DNA of 64,000 nt, taken from NCBI GenBank assembly GCA_963676075.2, contig CAXXNZ010000018.1:1-64000 (forward strand), given 5' to 3'. The position numbers and the translations under genes are program-made. Below are positions 46,957 to 55,188 of this stretch, piece by piece (within the stretch, counting starts at the first letter, position 1; every line of letters begins with the position of its first letter). Under the pieces are notes generated by a model that saw only the letters and a program-made list of their open reading frames with translations, was not told the origin of the DNA and did no database searches. The stretch comes from JAHJQZ01 sp963676075 (GTDB lineage Bacteria > Pseudomonadota > Alphaproteobacteria > Rhizobiales > Devosiaceae).

Positions 46957-47085
46957 GCTTATGGCCGGTATTTAGGGCGCCGAAAGCGACTTATGCATGT
47001 ATTGGCGACAAGCTTATGCTTGGACCACTCATGAAAAAGCCCGGTTTCCCGGGCGCGGCACAATAGACTTATCCTTGGAGGCACA
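46957..47085 (-). repeat. Distal transposon end with four TnsB-like sites
   Basis: Read inward from 47085: TGTGCCTCC terminus, CCAAGGATAAGT (47067-47078), CCAAGCATAAGC (47012-47023), ACATGCATAAGT (46989-47000), CCGGCCATAAGC (46957-46968). Spacing is wider than at the other end. The remainder of the gap 46820-47161 holds no gene. Confidence 0.85.
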
Positions 47086-47090
47086 CTGTG
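47086..47090. repeat. Target-site duplication, distal copy
   Basis: CTGTG immediately after the distal end, identical to 15178-15182. Confidence 0.9.
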
Positions 47091-47161
47091 GTCTGTCCCC
47101 GCTCTACCAGCTAATGCCGCGCGTTTTGTAGCGGTAGGTTGTGCCACTTGGGTTAGCCAAT

Positions 47162-47812
47162 TCAGTCCGGCGCCGGGCCCGTGGGGAACGTCCAATCGTA
47201 TCCGGTTTTGACCTTAAGGCGTTTGAGTATCTTCTGCAGTCGATCATAAATCAGACTATCCAAGAAAACTAACAGCTCTTCCCACTCGTTGCGGCCGCCT
47301 ATGTACATGCCCATCGACATCTGCATGTTGATGTGAAATCCATCGTCGTCGAGATGGAGCTGAACACCGACGCCAACTGATTCATGATTGTCACTATGGG
47401 CGTAACGTTTATGACGGATATCAATTATATCGTCATGGATGCTACGCAGATGGGGCGGAAGTTGTTTGCGTTCCACTCGGCTTGTTCCATTTCCACTTAC
47501 GAACAGCCGCGCATACGTGACAACAAACGCTGTCGTCAGAGCATCTTGCTCTAAAACAGCTTCGGTTGTCGCGTCGAAATTTAGGTTTCGCAGGCGATGC
47601 AAGATAAAGCGCAAGCTTGCGATGGTTTGCATGGTTCCTGCCAACCGAACTAAGCCTTTTATGTCATTGTCCACAATCTGCAAAACGTCGCTGCCTTGCT
47701 CGCGGCGCGCCTCAACTGATTCCCGGTATTCGGCTGGGAGGTACTTAAATAGCTCTTCGGGTATGTAGACATATTCCTTGTCAACTCTTATCCCTGTCGG
47801 ATCAAATGCCAT
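47162..47812 (-). CDS. Hypothetical protein, AT-rich, outside the mapped transposon
   Basis: A 216-aa protein with a helical body and HRLRNLNFDATTEAVLEQDA and HDDIIDIRHKRYAHSDNHES stretches; the RxKRYAHSD piece is reminiscent of HEPN-like or Abi-type helical proteins, but this is weak. Base composition is clearly poorer in GC than the backbone genes around it, indicating transfer. It lies between the distal target duplication and a diverged transposon end at 48045, so it may be cargo of an earlier insertion. Confidence 0.6.
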   Translation of the reverse strand: MAFDPTGIRVDKEYVYIPEELFKYLPAEYRESVEARREQGSDVLQIVDNDIKGLVRLAGTMQTIASLRFILHRLRNLNFDATTEAVLEQDALTTAFVVTYARLFVSGNGTSRVERKQLPPHLRSIHDDIIDIRHKRYAHSDNHESVGVGVQLHLDDDGFHINMQMSMGMYIGGRNEWEELLVFLDSLIYDRLQKILKRLKVKTGYDWTFPTGPAPD

Positions 47813-48044
47813 GTGCGAATATTTCCTTGTCTAATACGCCGCAATTTCTGCCAAATTGATTGTCTGTCGGCGCTAGGCAAAACGCAAATCTATCGTTCAG
47901 CACGCAAGGCCATGCCTCCCGATTCTGGCTTCACTAACTTTTGCCTACCGTGGCTGCAAAAAAAACGGCTTGTAGCGAATTGGCGATCGGCCTTTGGCTC
48001 GACGTGGCCTCAAGTGGTCCAATCTCATCGAACTATGCGGATCA

Positions 48045-48063
48045 ACTTGTCCTCGGAAGCACA
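48045..48063 (-). repeat. Diverged second transposon end (putative relic)
   Basis: ACTTGTCCTCGGAAGCACA matches the reverse complement of the 15183 terminus at 17 of 19 bases, in the same orientation as the distal end at 47085. No clear inner sites or duplication were found; the nearby GGCTTGTAGCG (47967) and AACTTTTGCC (47937) may be decayed sites. The gap 47813-48207 holds nothing else I can support. Confidence 0.5.
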
Positions 48064-48207
48064 AAAGTCGGTTCGGCACAGGGCTGCGTCGTCATTCTTC
48101 ACGGATCGACCTGCCTTGTCGTTCTCTCTTTACCCCACATAAACCAGCCACATTTAGCTTGAATACCATGCACGAGCGGCAGTCTGGGGCCGCACCGGGA
48201 CGATTTC

Positions 48208-50283
48208 ATGGATTTGAGGCTGACGCAGGACGACCGGATTGCCGGTGGCGGCAAACGCCGCAAATCCGCGCGCGGCAAGGCCAAGCCGAAGGCCGCTTCC
48301 AAATCGAAGGCCAAGCCGACGAAATCCTCCGCCAAAGCCAAACCGAAAACGGCCGCCCGTGGGCGTTCGCAGAAATCGGGCCGCAAGCGGCAGCCGCTGA
48401 CATTGTGGGGATTTTTCCGCAAAGCTGTCTACTGGATGTTCGTTCTCGGCATCTGGGCCGGGATCGGCGTTGCCGGCATTGTTGCCTATTACGGTTCCCA
48501 GCTGCCCAATGCCGACAGCTGGAAAGTGCCGGACCGCGCCCCCAATATCCGCATCGTCGCCGCCGACGGACAGCTGATCTCCAATCGCGGCAAGATGGGC
48601 GGCGAGGCGGTCGCCATCGGCGATCTGCCCTATTACGTGCCCGACGCCGTCATCGCCATCGAGGATGAACGTTTCCGCTCGCATTGGGGCGTCGACCCGA
48701 TCGGCATCCTCGGCGCGCTGGTCGACAATCTGACCGGCGACTACAAATATCTGCGCGGCGGCTCGACCCTGACCCAGCAGGTCGCCAAGAACCTGTTCCT
48801 GACCCCGGACCAGACAATTGGCCGCAAGATCCAGGAAGCCTTGCTCGCCCTGTGGCTCGAGCACGAATACACCAAGGACCAGATCCTCGAACTCTATCTC
48901 AACCGGGTGTTCTTTGGGGCCGGCTACGGCATCGAATCGGCTGCCCAACGCTATTTCGGCAAGTCGGCGCGCAATCTTTCGCTTGGCGAGGCGGCGATCC
49001 TGGCCGGCATGCTGCAGGCGCCCTCGCGCCTGTCGCCGGACCGGCACCCGAAGGCCGCCGCCGCCCGCGCCCGCATCGTGCTCTCCCAGATGGCCAAGCT
49101 CGGCTTCATCACAAAGGATGAAGCCAGTGCTGCCGCCATCGATCCGAACCGCAACATCCGCACCCGTGTCGCCGGCGCCGAATACTACGTGGCCGACTGG
49201 GTTGAAACGTTGATGCAGGCCTATATTGGCGATGTGAAACAGGACGTCGTCGTCACCACGACGATCGATTGGGATCTGCAGAAGCAGGCGGAATTCCTGA
49301 TCAAGGAAATGGTTCGCCAGAACGGCGATGCGCACAATTTCAGCCAGGGGGCTCTGGTTTCCATGACCACCGACGGCGCCGTCAAGGCGATCGTCGGCGG
49401 TGTCGATTATGCCAAGAGCCAGTACAACCGTGCCGTCACCGCCCGCCGTCAGCCGGGTTCGACCTTCAAACCCTTCGTCTATGTCACGGCGATGGAGAAC
49501 GGCTACACCCCGGATACGGTCGTCGACGACGCGCCGTTCACCTACAAGGGCTGGAGCCCCGAGAACTACAATCACAAGTTCGCCGGCCCGGTGCGGCTGC
49601 GCGATGCGCTGGCCAATTCGCTCAACACCGTCGCGGCGCGGCTTTGCGTCGCCGTCGGGCCGCAGAACGTCGTCGACACGGCCCTGCGCTTCGGTATTTC
49701 CAGTCCGCTGAAGCCGGTGCCCTCGATCGCGCTCGGCTCGCAGGAAGTCTCGCTGCTCGAACTGACGGCGGGTTACGCGCCCTTCGCCAATGGTGGGCAG
49801 GGGGTCATCGCCCATGTCATCACCCGTATCGAGACCTCGGACGGCGACGTGCTTTATTCCAGCATCCCGAGCGGGCCGGGTCAGGTGGCGACGCCGCAGG
49901 TGATCGGCGAGATGAACGACATGCTCAAGGGCGCCATTCAGGTTGGCACGGCCAAGAAGGCCAAACTTCCCGGCTGGCCGATCGCCGGCAAGACCGGTAC
50001 GTCGCAGGAGGACCGTGACGCGGTGTTCGTCGGCTATTCGTCCCGCGTGGTTACAGGCGTCTGGCTTGGCAATGACGACGACAAGCCGATGAAGGGCGTC
50101 GGCGGCGGTTCCTATCCGGTCGAGGTTTGGTCCGAGTTCATGCAAAAGGCTCATCAGGGTCTGTCGGTCGCCGACCTGCCGGGCGGCCGGTCCGCGCCGC
50201 CGTCCCAGGTGAACGCGCCGCAACAGCCGAGCGAGCGGCCGAAGACGCTGATGGATCTGTTCGGGCAGCTTTTCGGCGGCTAG
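48208..50283 (+). CDS. Class A penicillin-binding protein (PBP1A family)
   Basis: A 691-aa bifunctional peptidoglycan glycosyltransferase/transpeptidase. A basic, low-complexity cytosolic tail (~1-65) precedes a single transmembrane anchor (~73-95). The GT51 domain shows IEDERFRSHWGVDPIG (catalytic Glu, ~151) and GGSTLTQQVAKNLFL (~183). The transpeptidase shows the SxxK motif in RQPGSTFKPFVY (~422), SLN (ALANSLNTVA, ~471) and KTGTS (~594). It acts in the periplasm. It is the first backbone gene after the island. Confidence 0.93.
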   Translation: MDLRLTQDDRIAGGGKRRKSARGKAKPKAASKSKAKPTKSSAKAKPKTAARGRSQKSGRKRQPLTLWGFFRKAVYWMFVLGIWAGIGVAGIVAYYGSQLPNADSWKVPDRAPNIRIVAADGQLISNRGKMGGEAVAIGDLPYYVPDAVIAIEDERFRSHWGVDPIGILGALVDNLTGDYKYLRGGSTLTQQVAKNLFLTPDQTIGRKIQEALLALWLEHEYTKDQILELYLNRVFFGAGYGIESAAQRYFGKSARNLSLGEAAILAGMLQAPSRLSPDRHPKAAAARARIVLSQMAKLGFITKDEASAAAIDPNRNIRTRVAGAEYYVADWVETLMQAYIGDVKQDVVVTTTIDWDLQKQAEFLIKEMVRQNGDAHNFSQGALVSMTTDGAVKAIVGGVDYAKSQYNRAVTARRQPGSTFKPFVYVTAMENGYTPDTVVDDAPFTYKGWSPENYNHKFAGPVRLRDALANSLNTVAARLCVAVGPQNVVDTALRFGISSPLKPVPSIALGSQEVSLLELTAGYAPFANGGQGVIAHVITRIETSDGDVLYSSIPSGPGQVATPQVIGEMNDMLKGAIQVGTAKKAKLPGWPIAGKTGTSQEDRDAVFVGYSSRVVTGVWLGNDDDKPMKGVGGGSYPVEVWSEFMQKAHQGLSVADLPGGRSAPPSQVNAPQQPSERPKTLMDLFGQLFGG

Positions 50284-50523
50284 GACGTTGCCCTAAAGGG
50301 AAACATCCGTAAAAGCATGAGAAACAAGGTCTAGTATATAGCCATTCCTTGTTTACGTGTCTTTCGCGAATACATGAGGTGGCTGCTTTCAAGAATATAG
50401 GTTCTTGAATTTCTTCAATAACGGGATCACACTCTATCTGAAACGCAAGCAGCTCCTGTCTGAGTTGCGAGGGCGTTGCCGTTCGGGTGGGGACTCGAAC
50501 GGCGCCAAACAAGGCGTTCGGCG

Positions 50524-51306
50524 ATGGGTGGATCCAATCCTCAAGTCCGGGTGGTTTTGATCGAGGTGGTTCGCCGCGCCGTGGCGCTGGTGTTGTTCAT
50601 CACCGCCGCCGTGGCCGGGTTCGGCTACGGGCACGCCTTGCTGGCGCTCGGTGGCGTCGCGGTCGGCGGTGCCGTCTATATCTTCATGCCACGACCGGTC
50701 GTGCCGAAAGGCGCCGTGCATCACGAGCGGATGCCCTCGACCTACATGCCCGATCTGCTCGGGTTCATGCTCGGCACGCTGTTTCTGGCGTTGCCGCTGA
50801 TCGTGGCCGTCCATGACCCCTGGCTCGATGGTCCGTGGTCGCTCTATTTGCTGACCGGTTTGCCGGGCCTTTTCAGCCTGTTGATTTTCTACATTTCCAT
50901 CCGCCACCAGATCATGTGGCTGAAGGTTGCCGGACGCGAAATTACCTTTGCCGATTTCGGCGGCATCACCGAGATCGGGTTCGACGCCATTACCCGGGTG
51001 CGGGCCGAGGTCAAGCCGCCGCCGCGCTGGCTCAAGCCCTTGCTGGTGCTGTTCGGCGGTTGGCGCGGGCTTGGCATTGGGCTGGTCACCGACCGGGCGA
51101 GCCACAACCTCGTCATCGAACGGCGTGACGGCTCGAACCTGCGCCTGCCGGTCGATGCCTTCCCCGATCTTCGCAAGCTGATTCTCGCCCTGCACCGAGG
51201 TGGTGTCCGACTCGACAACGAACTCGAACACGCCATTGCGCCGCGCCATCGGCGGCGGAAACCAGCCCACGGAGAAAGCGGCGACGATCTGCACCCGGCC
51301 ACCTGA
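50524..51306 (+). CDS. Multi-span membrane protein, unknown function
   Basis: A 260-aa protein with about four predicted membrane segments in the first half (VALVLFITAAVAGFGYGH, LLALGGVAVGGAVYIFM, LLGFMLGTLFLALPLIVAV and LLTGLPGLFSLLIFYISI). A PH-like cytosolic domain follows (~140-235: REITFADFGGITEIGFDA). The start at 50524 (MGGSNPQ) gives a clean N-terminus. It precedes two hairpins and a convergent gene. The 240-bp gap upstream contains no gene. Confidence 0.6.
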   Translation: MGGSNPQVRVVLIEVVRRAVALVLFITAAVAGFGYGHALLALGGVAVGGAVYIFMPRPVVPKGAVHHERMPSTYMPDLLGFMLGTLFLALPLIVAVHDPWLDGPWSLYLLTGLPGLFSLLIFYISIRHQIMWLKVAGREITFADFGGITEIGFDAITRVRAEVKPPPRWLKPLLVLFGGWRGLGIGLVTDRASHNLVIERRDGSNLRLPVDAFPDLRKLILALHRGGVRLDNELEHAIAPRHRRRKPAHGESGDDLHPAT

Positions 51307-51349
51307 GCGGTTGGCCGGGCTTTTCTTGACCAGTCTCGGGCGGACTGAC

Positions 51350-51443
51350 GGGGCGCAGGAACAAAGGTCCTGCGCCCCGGCGTCAACAAGGCGCGAGGAG
51401 GTTTAGGTCCTTTCACTGTCTCTATGAAACAGTGAAAGGACCT
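51350..51443. terminator. Two adjacent hairpins between convergent genes
   Basis: First: GGGGCGCAGGA / TCCTGCGCCCC (51350-51360, 51368-51378, 7-base loop). Second: a perfect 15-bp stem AGGTCCTTTCACTGT / ACAGTGAAAGGACCT (51405-51419, 51429-51443, 9-base loop). They lie between the ends of two convergent genes and may terminate both; T-tracts are weak. Confidence 0.5.
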
Positions 51444-51521
51444 AACCTATTGTATTTTCGCATTTTCGAGGCTTCGGCGGGCTCAGCCGCAAAACCGGCA
51501 GCCACTTTTGCTGAAAATGCT

Positions 51522-53144
51522 CTAGGCCTTGGGGCGGTCCGGAGCCTTGCCTGCTTCCATTCCGCCGAGCACGGCGCGAATCTCCTGCATCAGTTCCAGA
51601 CGCTCGCGGTCGGTCTTGGCCGAGGCCAGTCGGTTGGACAGCCGGATGGAGAAATCGGCATAAAGGTTGTGCCAGTCCTGGTTGACCTGGACCGGGTCGA
51701 TGCGGCGGCTGGTCGGGGTCTTGCTGGATTCGATGCCGGAGACCCGCAGATCGAAATAATCGTCGAGCAGCGGCATCAGCACCTGATCGCCGCCGAGACC
51801 CTCGGCCATCAGCGCCTTGCGCATCGCTTCGCGGCCCTCGTCCTCGCCATGGGTCAAAAACACCGCGCCATGCGCCGGCAGTCGTCCACGCAGCCAATCC
51901 ATCAGCTCGGAGTGGTCGGCATGGGCCGAGTAATTGTGCACCGAGCGGATGGTGGCGCGGACCGGCACGCGATCGCCATGGATGCGGACCTCGTCGGCGC
52001 CGCCCTGGATGACCGAGCCAAGTGTGCCCTGGGCCTGATAGCCGACAAACAGAACGGTGGCGTCAGTGCGGATGAGATTGTTCCTCAGGTGATGCTTGAT
52101 GCGGCCGGCATCGCACATGCCTGAGGCGGCCATGATGATGGCGCCGCCCTTGATCTTGTTGATGTCCTTGGATTCCTGCACGCTTTCGACGATGCGGAAA
52201 CGCGGATCGGAGAACAGCTCGTCTGCGGTGAGTTCCGTGTCCTCGAACATCTTGGCGTAGGTCTTGTAGACGCCGGTCACCTTGCGGGCGAGGGGACTGT
52301 CGAGGAAGACAAGCTGCGGATCGATCTCGCCAGAGCGGATCAGGGTGCCGATGTCGTGCAGAAGTTCCTGACTGCGTTCGACCGCGAAGCTCGGGATGAC
52401 GAGATTGCCGCCACGGGCGAGGGCAGCATTGATCTCGCTTTTCAGCGCCTCGCGCCGTGCCTCGAGTGTGTATTCCTCACGGTCGCGCCCGCCATAGGTG
52501 GATTCGCACAAGATGTAGTCAAAGCCCGCAGGCGCATTCGGTTCGAGGTAGAAGACCTTTTCATCGGGCCCGAGATCGCCGGAGAACAAGAGCGATACCG
52601 CCTTGCCGTCGCCGTTCTGGACCTCGACCTCGATCGAGGCCGAGCCGAGAATGTGGCCGGCATTCCAGAACCGGCAGCGTACGCCCGGTCCGAGTGTGAT
52701 CCACTCCTCATAGTCGTGGCCGTTGCGGTGCTTGAGCGCCTCTTCGGCATCCTCCAGCTTGTAGAGCGGTTCGACCGGCGGCTCCCCGCGCCGTGCCAGC
52801 CTCTTGTTGCGGCGTTCGGCTTCATATTCCTGGATGCCGGCGGCGTCGTCGAGCAGGAAATCCATCAGCCCGCCGGTCGGGTGGGTGTGATGCATTGGTC
52901 CGCGATAGCCGTGGGCGTAAAGCCTCGGGACCAGGCCGATATGATCGATATGGGCATGGGTCAGCAGCACGAAGTCGATGGCCTTGGGATCGAAGGGCAG
53001 CGGCTTGTCGTTGAGCGCGCGCACGGTCTTGTTGCCCTGGAACAGGCCGCAATCGACAAGGAACTGTCCGCCGGGATGGGAAATGCGATAGCACGAGCCG
53101 GTGACCATGCCGGCGGCGCCGTGAAAATGTAGGGTAACGGACAA
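51522..53144 (-). CDS. Metallo-beta-lactamase/beta-CASP RNase-like protein
   Basis: A 540-aa protein of the CPSF/Ysh1-like MBL family that processes RNA. Motifs are THAHIDHIGLVPRL (HxHxDH, ~60), WNAGHILGSAS (~160), FSGDLGPDE (~185) and the beta-CASP histidines in HNYSAHADHSELMDWL (~403). The C-terminal RMMBL-type strand FLTHGEDEGREAM follows. No ATG fits: the in-frame TTG at 53144, directly after GAGGAGG, begins LSVTLHFHGAAGMVTGSC, the expected family N-terminus. It is divergent from ppk2. Confidence 0.85.
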   Translation of the reverse strand: MSVTLHFHGAAGMVTGSCYRISHPGGQFLVDCGLFQGNKTVRALNDKPLPFDPKAIDFVLLTHAHIDHIGLVPRLYAHGYRGPMHHTHPTGGLMDFLLDDAAGIQEYEAERRNKRLARRGEPPVEPLYKLEDAEEALKHRNGHDYEEWITLGPGVRCRFWNAGHILGSASIEVEVQNGDGKAVSLLFSGDLGPDEKVFYLEPNAPAGFDYILCESTYGGRDREEYTLEARREALKSEINAALARGGNLVIPSFAVERSQELLHDIGTLIRSGEIDPQLVFLDSPLARKVTGVYKTYAKMFEDTELTADELFSDPRFRIVESVQESKDINKIKGGAIIMAASGMCDAGRIKHHLRNNLIRTDATVLFVGYQAQGTLGSVIQGGADEVRIHGDRVPVRATIRSVHNYSAHADHSELMDWLRGRLPAHGAVFLTHGEDEGREAMRKALMAEGLGGDQVLMPLLDDYFDLRVSGIESSKTPTSRRIDPVQVNQDWHNLYADFSIRLSNRLASAKTDRERLELMQEIRAVLGGMEAGKAPDRPKA

Positions 53145-53465
53145 TTCGGCCTCCTCGTTGCGTCGGGAAGCGAGGGTAGTTGGCCGGGTGTGTCTTTTCA
53201 ATGACACACTCGCGCGAGGTCTGCCTCGTGCTCGCAACGCCCGGCTCGATTTGTTACAGCACGAATGGAAATTTCTGCACGACGACGCTGTGTTCAGCGC
53301 TGTGCTCGAACCGTTCAAGGCCAGTTCCACCAGGTCGCGACGGCAGGTCGGCCCATGCCGAGCCGGTCCCCGGCCTTGACCCAAATCATATCTTGCTGCC
53401 TCCACGTTTGGCATTTGTCGCAAAGGATGTAGCATTGTCGCTGCATCAGGCAACGGGACAGCGAC
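53145..53465. promoter_or_regulatory. Divergent intergenic region with a dyad
   Basis: A 321-bp control region between the MBL gene (minus) and ppk2 (plus). One dyad GTGTGTC-8-GACACAC lies at 53188-53209, close to the MBL start, and may be an operator. No gene seen. Confidence 0.35.
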
Positions 53466-54284
53466 ATGAGCAGCGAAGACGACATCTCGTCACCGGAAAA
53501 GATCTCCAACAAGGCCTATCTCGACGAGCTGACGCGCCTGCAGATCGAGCTGGTCAAGATGCAGGAATGGATCAAGGCGACGGGCCAGAAGGTGGTCATC
53601 CTGTTCGAGGGGCGCGACGCCGCCGGCAAGGGCGGCACCATCAAGCGCATCACCGAGGCCCTCAATCCACGCATCTGCCGGGTGGTGGCGCTGCCGGCGC
53701 CGACCGAGCGCGAAACCACGCAGTGGTATTTCCAGCGCTATATCGCCCATCTGCCCTCGGCCGGCGAGATCGTCATCTACGACCGCTCCTGGTACAACCG
53801 CGCCGGCGTCGAGCGGGTGATGGGGTTCTGCACCGAGGAGGAATACCAGGAGTTCATGCGCTCCTGTCCGGAGTTCGAGCGCATGATCATCCGCTCGGGT
53901 ATCCAGCTGATCAAATACTGGTTCTCGGTTTCCGACGAGGAGCAGGAACGCCGTTTCCAGAAGCGCCTCAACGATCGCACCAAGCGCTGGAAGCTCAGCC
54001 CGATGGACCTCGAAAGCCGCAAACGCTGGGTCGATTATTCCAAGGCCAAGGACGACATGTTCGGCCACACCGACATCAAGCAGGCGCCCTGGTACGTGGT
54101 CGAATCCGATATCAAGAAGCATGCCCGCATCAACTGCATTTCGCATCTGCTAACCATGGTGCCCTATGAAGAGGTCGAGCACGATCCGGTTGTGCTGGAG
54201 CCGCGCCCGCATCAGCAGGGCTATGTCCGCCCGCCGATCGAGGATCAGACCTTCGTGCCCGAAGTGCACAAGGCGCTGCTGTAG
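53466..54284 (+). CDS. ppk2: Polyphosphate kinase 2
   Basis: A 272-aa PPK2-family enzyme that phosphorylates nucleotides with polyphosphate, or the reverse. Walker A is EGRDAAGKGGTIKRI (~49), Walker B is IYDRSWYNRAGVERVMGF (~104) and the lid module is DRTKRWKLSPMDLESRKRW (~175). Size is normal for the single-domain class I type. Which nucleotide it prefers cannot be told from sequence alone. Start ATG at 53466. Confidence 0.93.
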   Translation: MSSEDDISSPEKISNKAYLDELTRLQIELVKMQEWIKATGQKVVILFEGRDAAGKGGTIKRITEALNPRICRVVALPAPTERETTQWYFQRYIAHLPSAGEIVIYDRSWYNRAGVERVMGFCTEEEYQEFMRSCPEFERMIIRSGIQLIKYWFSVSDEEQERRFQKRLNDRTKRWKLSPMDLESRKRWVDYSKAKDDMFGHTDIKQAPWYVVESDIKKHARINCISHLLTMVPYEEVEHDPVVLEPRPHQQGYVRPPIEDQTFVPEVHKALL

Positions 54285-54352
54285 ACTGGAAAAGGTTGCG
54301 CCGTGCGTGGCGCGACCCGCGACGCCATGGACAATGAGTAGAGCAGATCGCC

Positions 54353-55042
54353 GTGCCGCAGATTGAACTTGTCATTCTCGATCTGGACGACACCTTGTGC
54401 GACTACGCCTCCGCCAAGGCTCGCGCTCTTGCCGATGCCGCCCGTGTGCTTGCCACGCCGAACGATCCCGCCGAAGACATCGTCAAACGCTATCTCAAAT
54501 ATGAGCCGGCCCTGTTCAGGCGGTTTGCAGGCGGCGGGCTCGATATCGCGGACTATCGTTGGCTGCGGTTTCGGCAAGCTGTGTCGGGCAAGGCAAGCGA
54601 TGATCTGATCGACGCCGCAAATGGCACCTACATGGCGGGCACCAATTTGGGCGTCCGGCTTTTTCCCGATGCGCAGCCGCTTTTGCACGATCTCATGCGA
54701 CGCGGGCTTGGCGTCGCCATCCTGACCAACGGCCCTGACGATGGCCAGCGGGCCAAGCTGCAGGTCACCGGATTGGACACTCTGGTGAAAGCCATTTTCA
54801 TCAGTGCCGAAACCGGTTTTGCCAAGCCGGACCGGCGGGCGTTCATGAACGTTGCCGACAGTTTCTCACTGCCGATTTCGGCGTGCCTGATGGTGGGTGA
54901 TGATTTTGGCAATGATATCCAGCCGGCCCGCAAGATGGGAATGGCAGCACTTCATCTCGTCCGAGGGGAACCAACTGTACCAGGCCAGATCGCAACCCTG
55001 AACGGCGTGGTGAACTTCCTTGCGCAGGGACATGGGCCCTGA
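54353..55042 (+). CDS. HAD-family hydrolase (pyrimidine 5'-nucleotidase-like)
   Basis: A 229-aa haloacid dehalogenase-like phosphatase with a GTG start. Motif I is LDLDDTLCDY (nucleophile Asp10, acid Asp12), motif II is ILTNGPDDGQ (~124), motif III Lys is in GFAKPDRRAF (~151), and motif IV is MVGDDFGNDIQPA (~176). The helical cap at ~18-90 suits YjjG-like nucleotidases or phosphoglycolate-type enzymes. Substrate unassigned. Confidence 0.8.
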   Translation: MPQIELVILDLDDTLCDYASAKARALADAARVLATPNDPAEDIVKRYLKYEPALFRRFAGGGLDIADYRWLRFRQAVSGKASDDLIDAANGTYMAGTNLGVRLFPDAQPLLHDLMRRGLGVAILTNGPDDGQRAKLQVTGLDTLVKAIFISAETGFAKPDRRAFMNVADSFSLPISACLMVGDDFGNDIQPARKMGMAALHLVRGEPTVPGQIATLNGVVNFLAQGHGP

Positions 55043-55188
55043 CGTATTGTCCTTTGGCCGCAAGAAAGCGTGATTGTTGTAGGCGCCCAGGTGCATGCGG
55101 CATCTTGCAGAGTGTGAGGTTCGCGCGTCAGTGACTATGACCGGGCCGCGACGGCGGGACAGGCCCGCCCTAACGGTTGTGGTGACAC

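Larger units (their letters stand above)
15183..47085. mobile_element. Complete Tn7-like transposon (31.9 kb) inserted next to gyrB
   Basis: Both ends were found by sequence. The termini form a 22-bp inverted repeat with one mismatch (15183-15204 and 47064-47085, starting TGTGCYTCC) and are flanked by CTGTG on each side. Internal 12-bp repeats of the type CCAAGSATAAGY occur three times at the left and four times at the right, the same count as TnsB sites at the two ends of Tn7. Inside is a tnsA-like/tnsB/tnsC/tniQ operon reading away from gyrB. Cargo lies on both sides: a six-gene helicase-methylase-nuclease operon on the left, and TIR and Mrr-like genes on the right. No CRISPR array or tnsE was seen. 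GC content is lower than the backbone, mostly in the right cargo. Confidence 0.92.

Noticed and set aside
15183..47085. CRISPR-associated transposon
   Set aside because: No repeat-spacer array, cas genes or short guide-like repeats were seen; target choice is better explained by the TnsD-type TniQ.
47101..47125. tRNA D-arm-like string on the minus strand (AGCTGGTAGAGC)
   Set aside because: No anticodon stem, T-arm or acceptor stem could be built around it, so no tRNA gene or tRNA attachment site is called.
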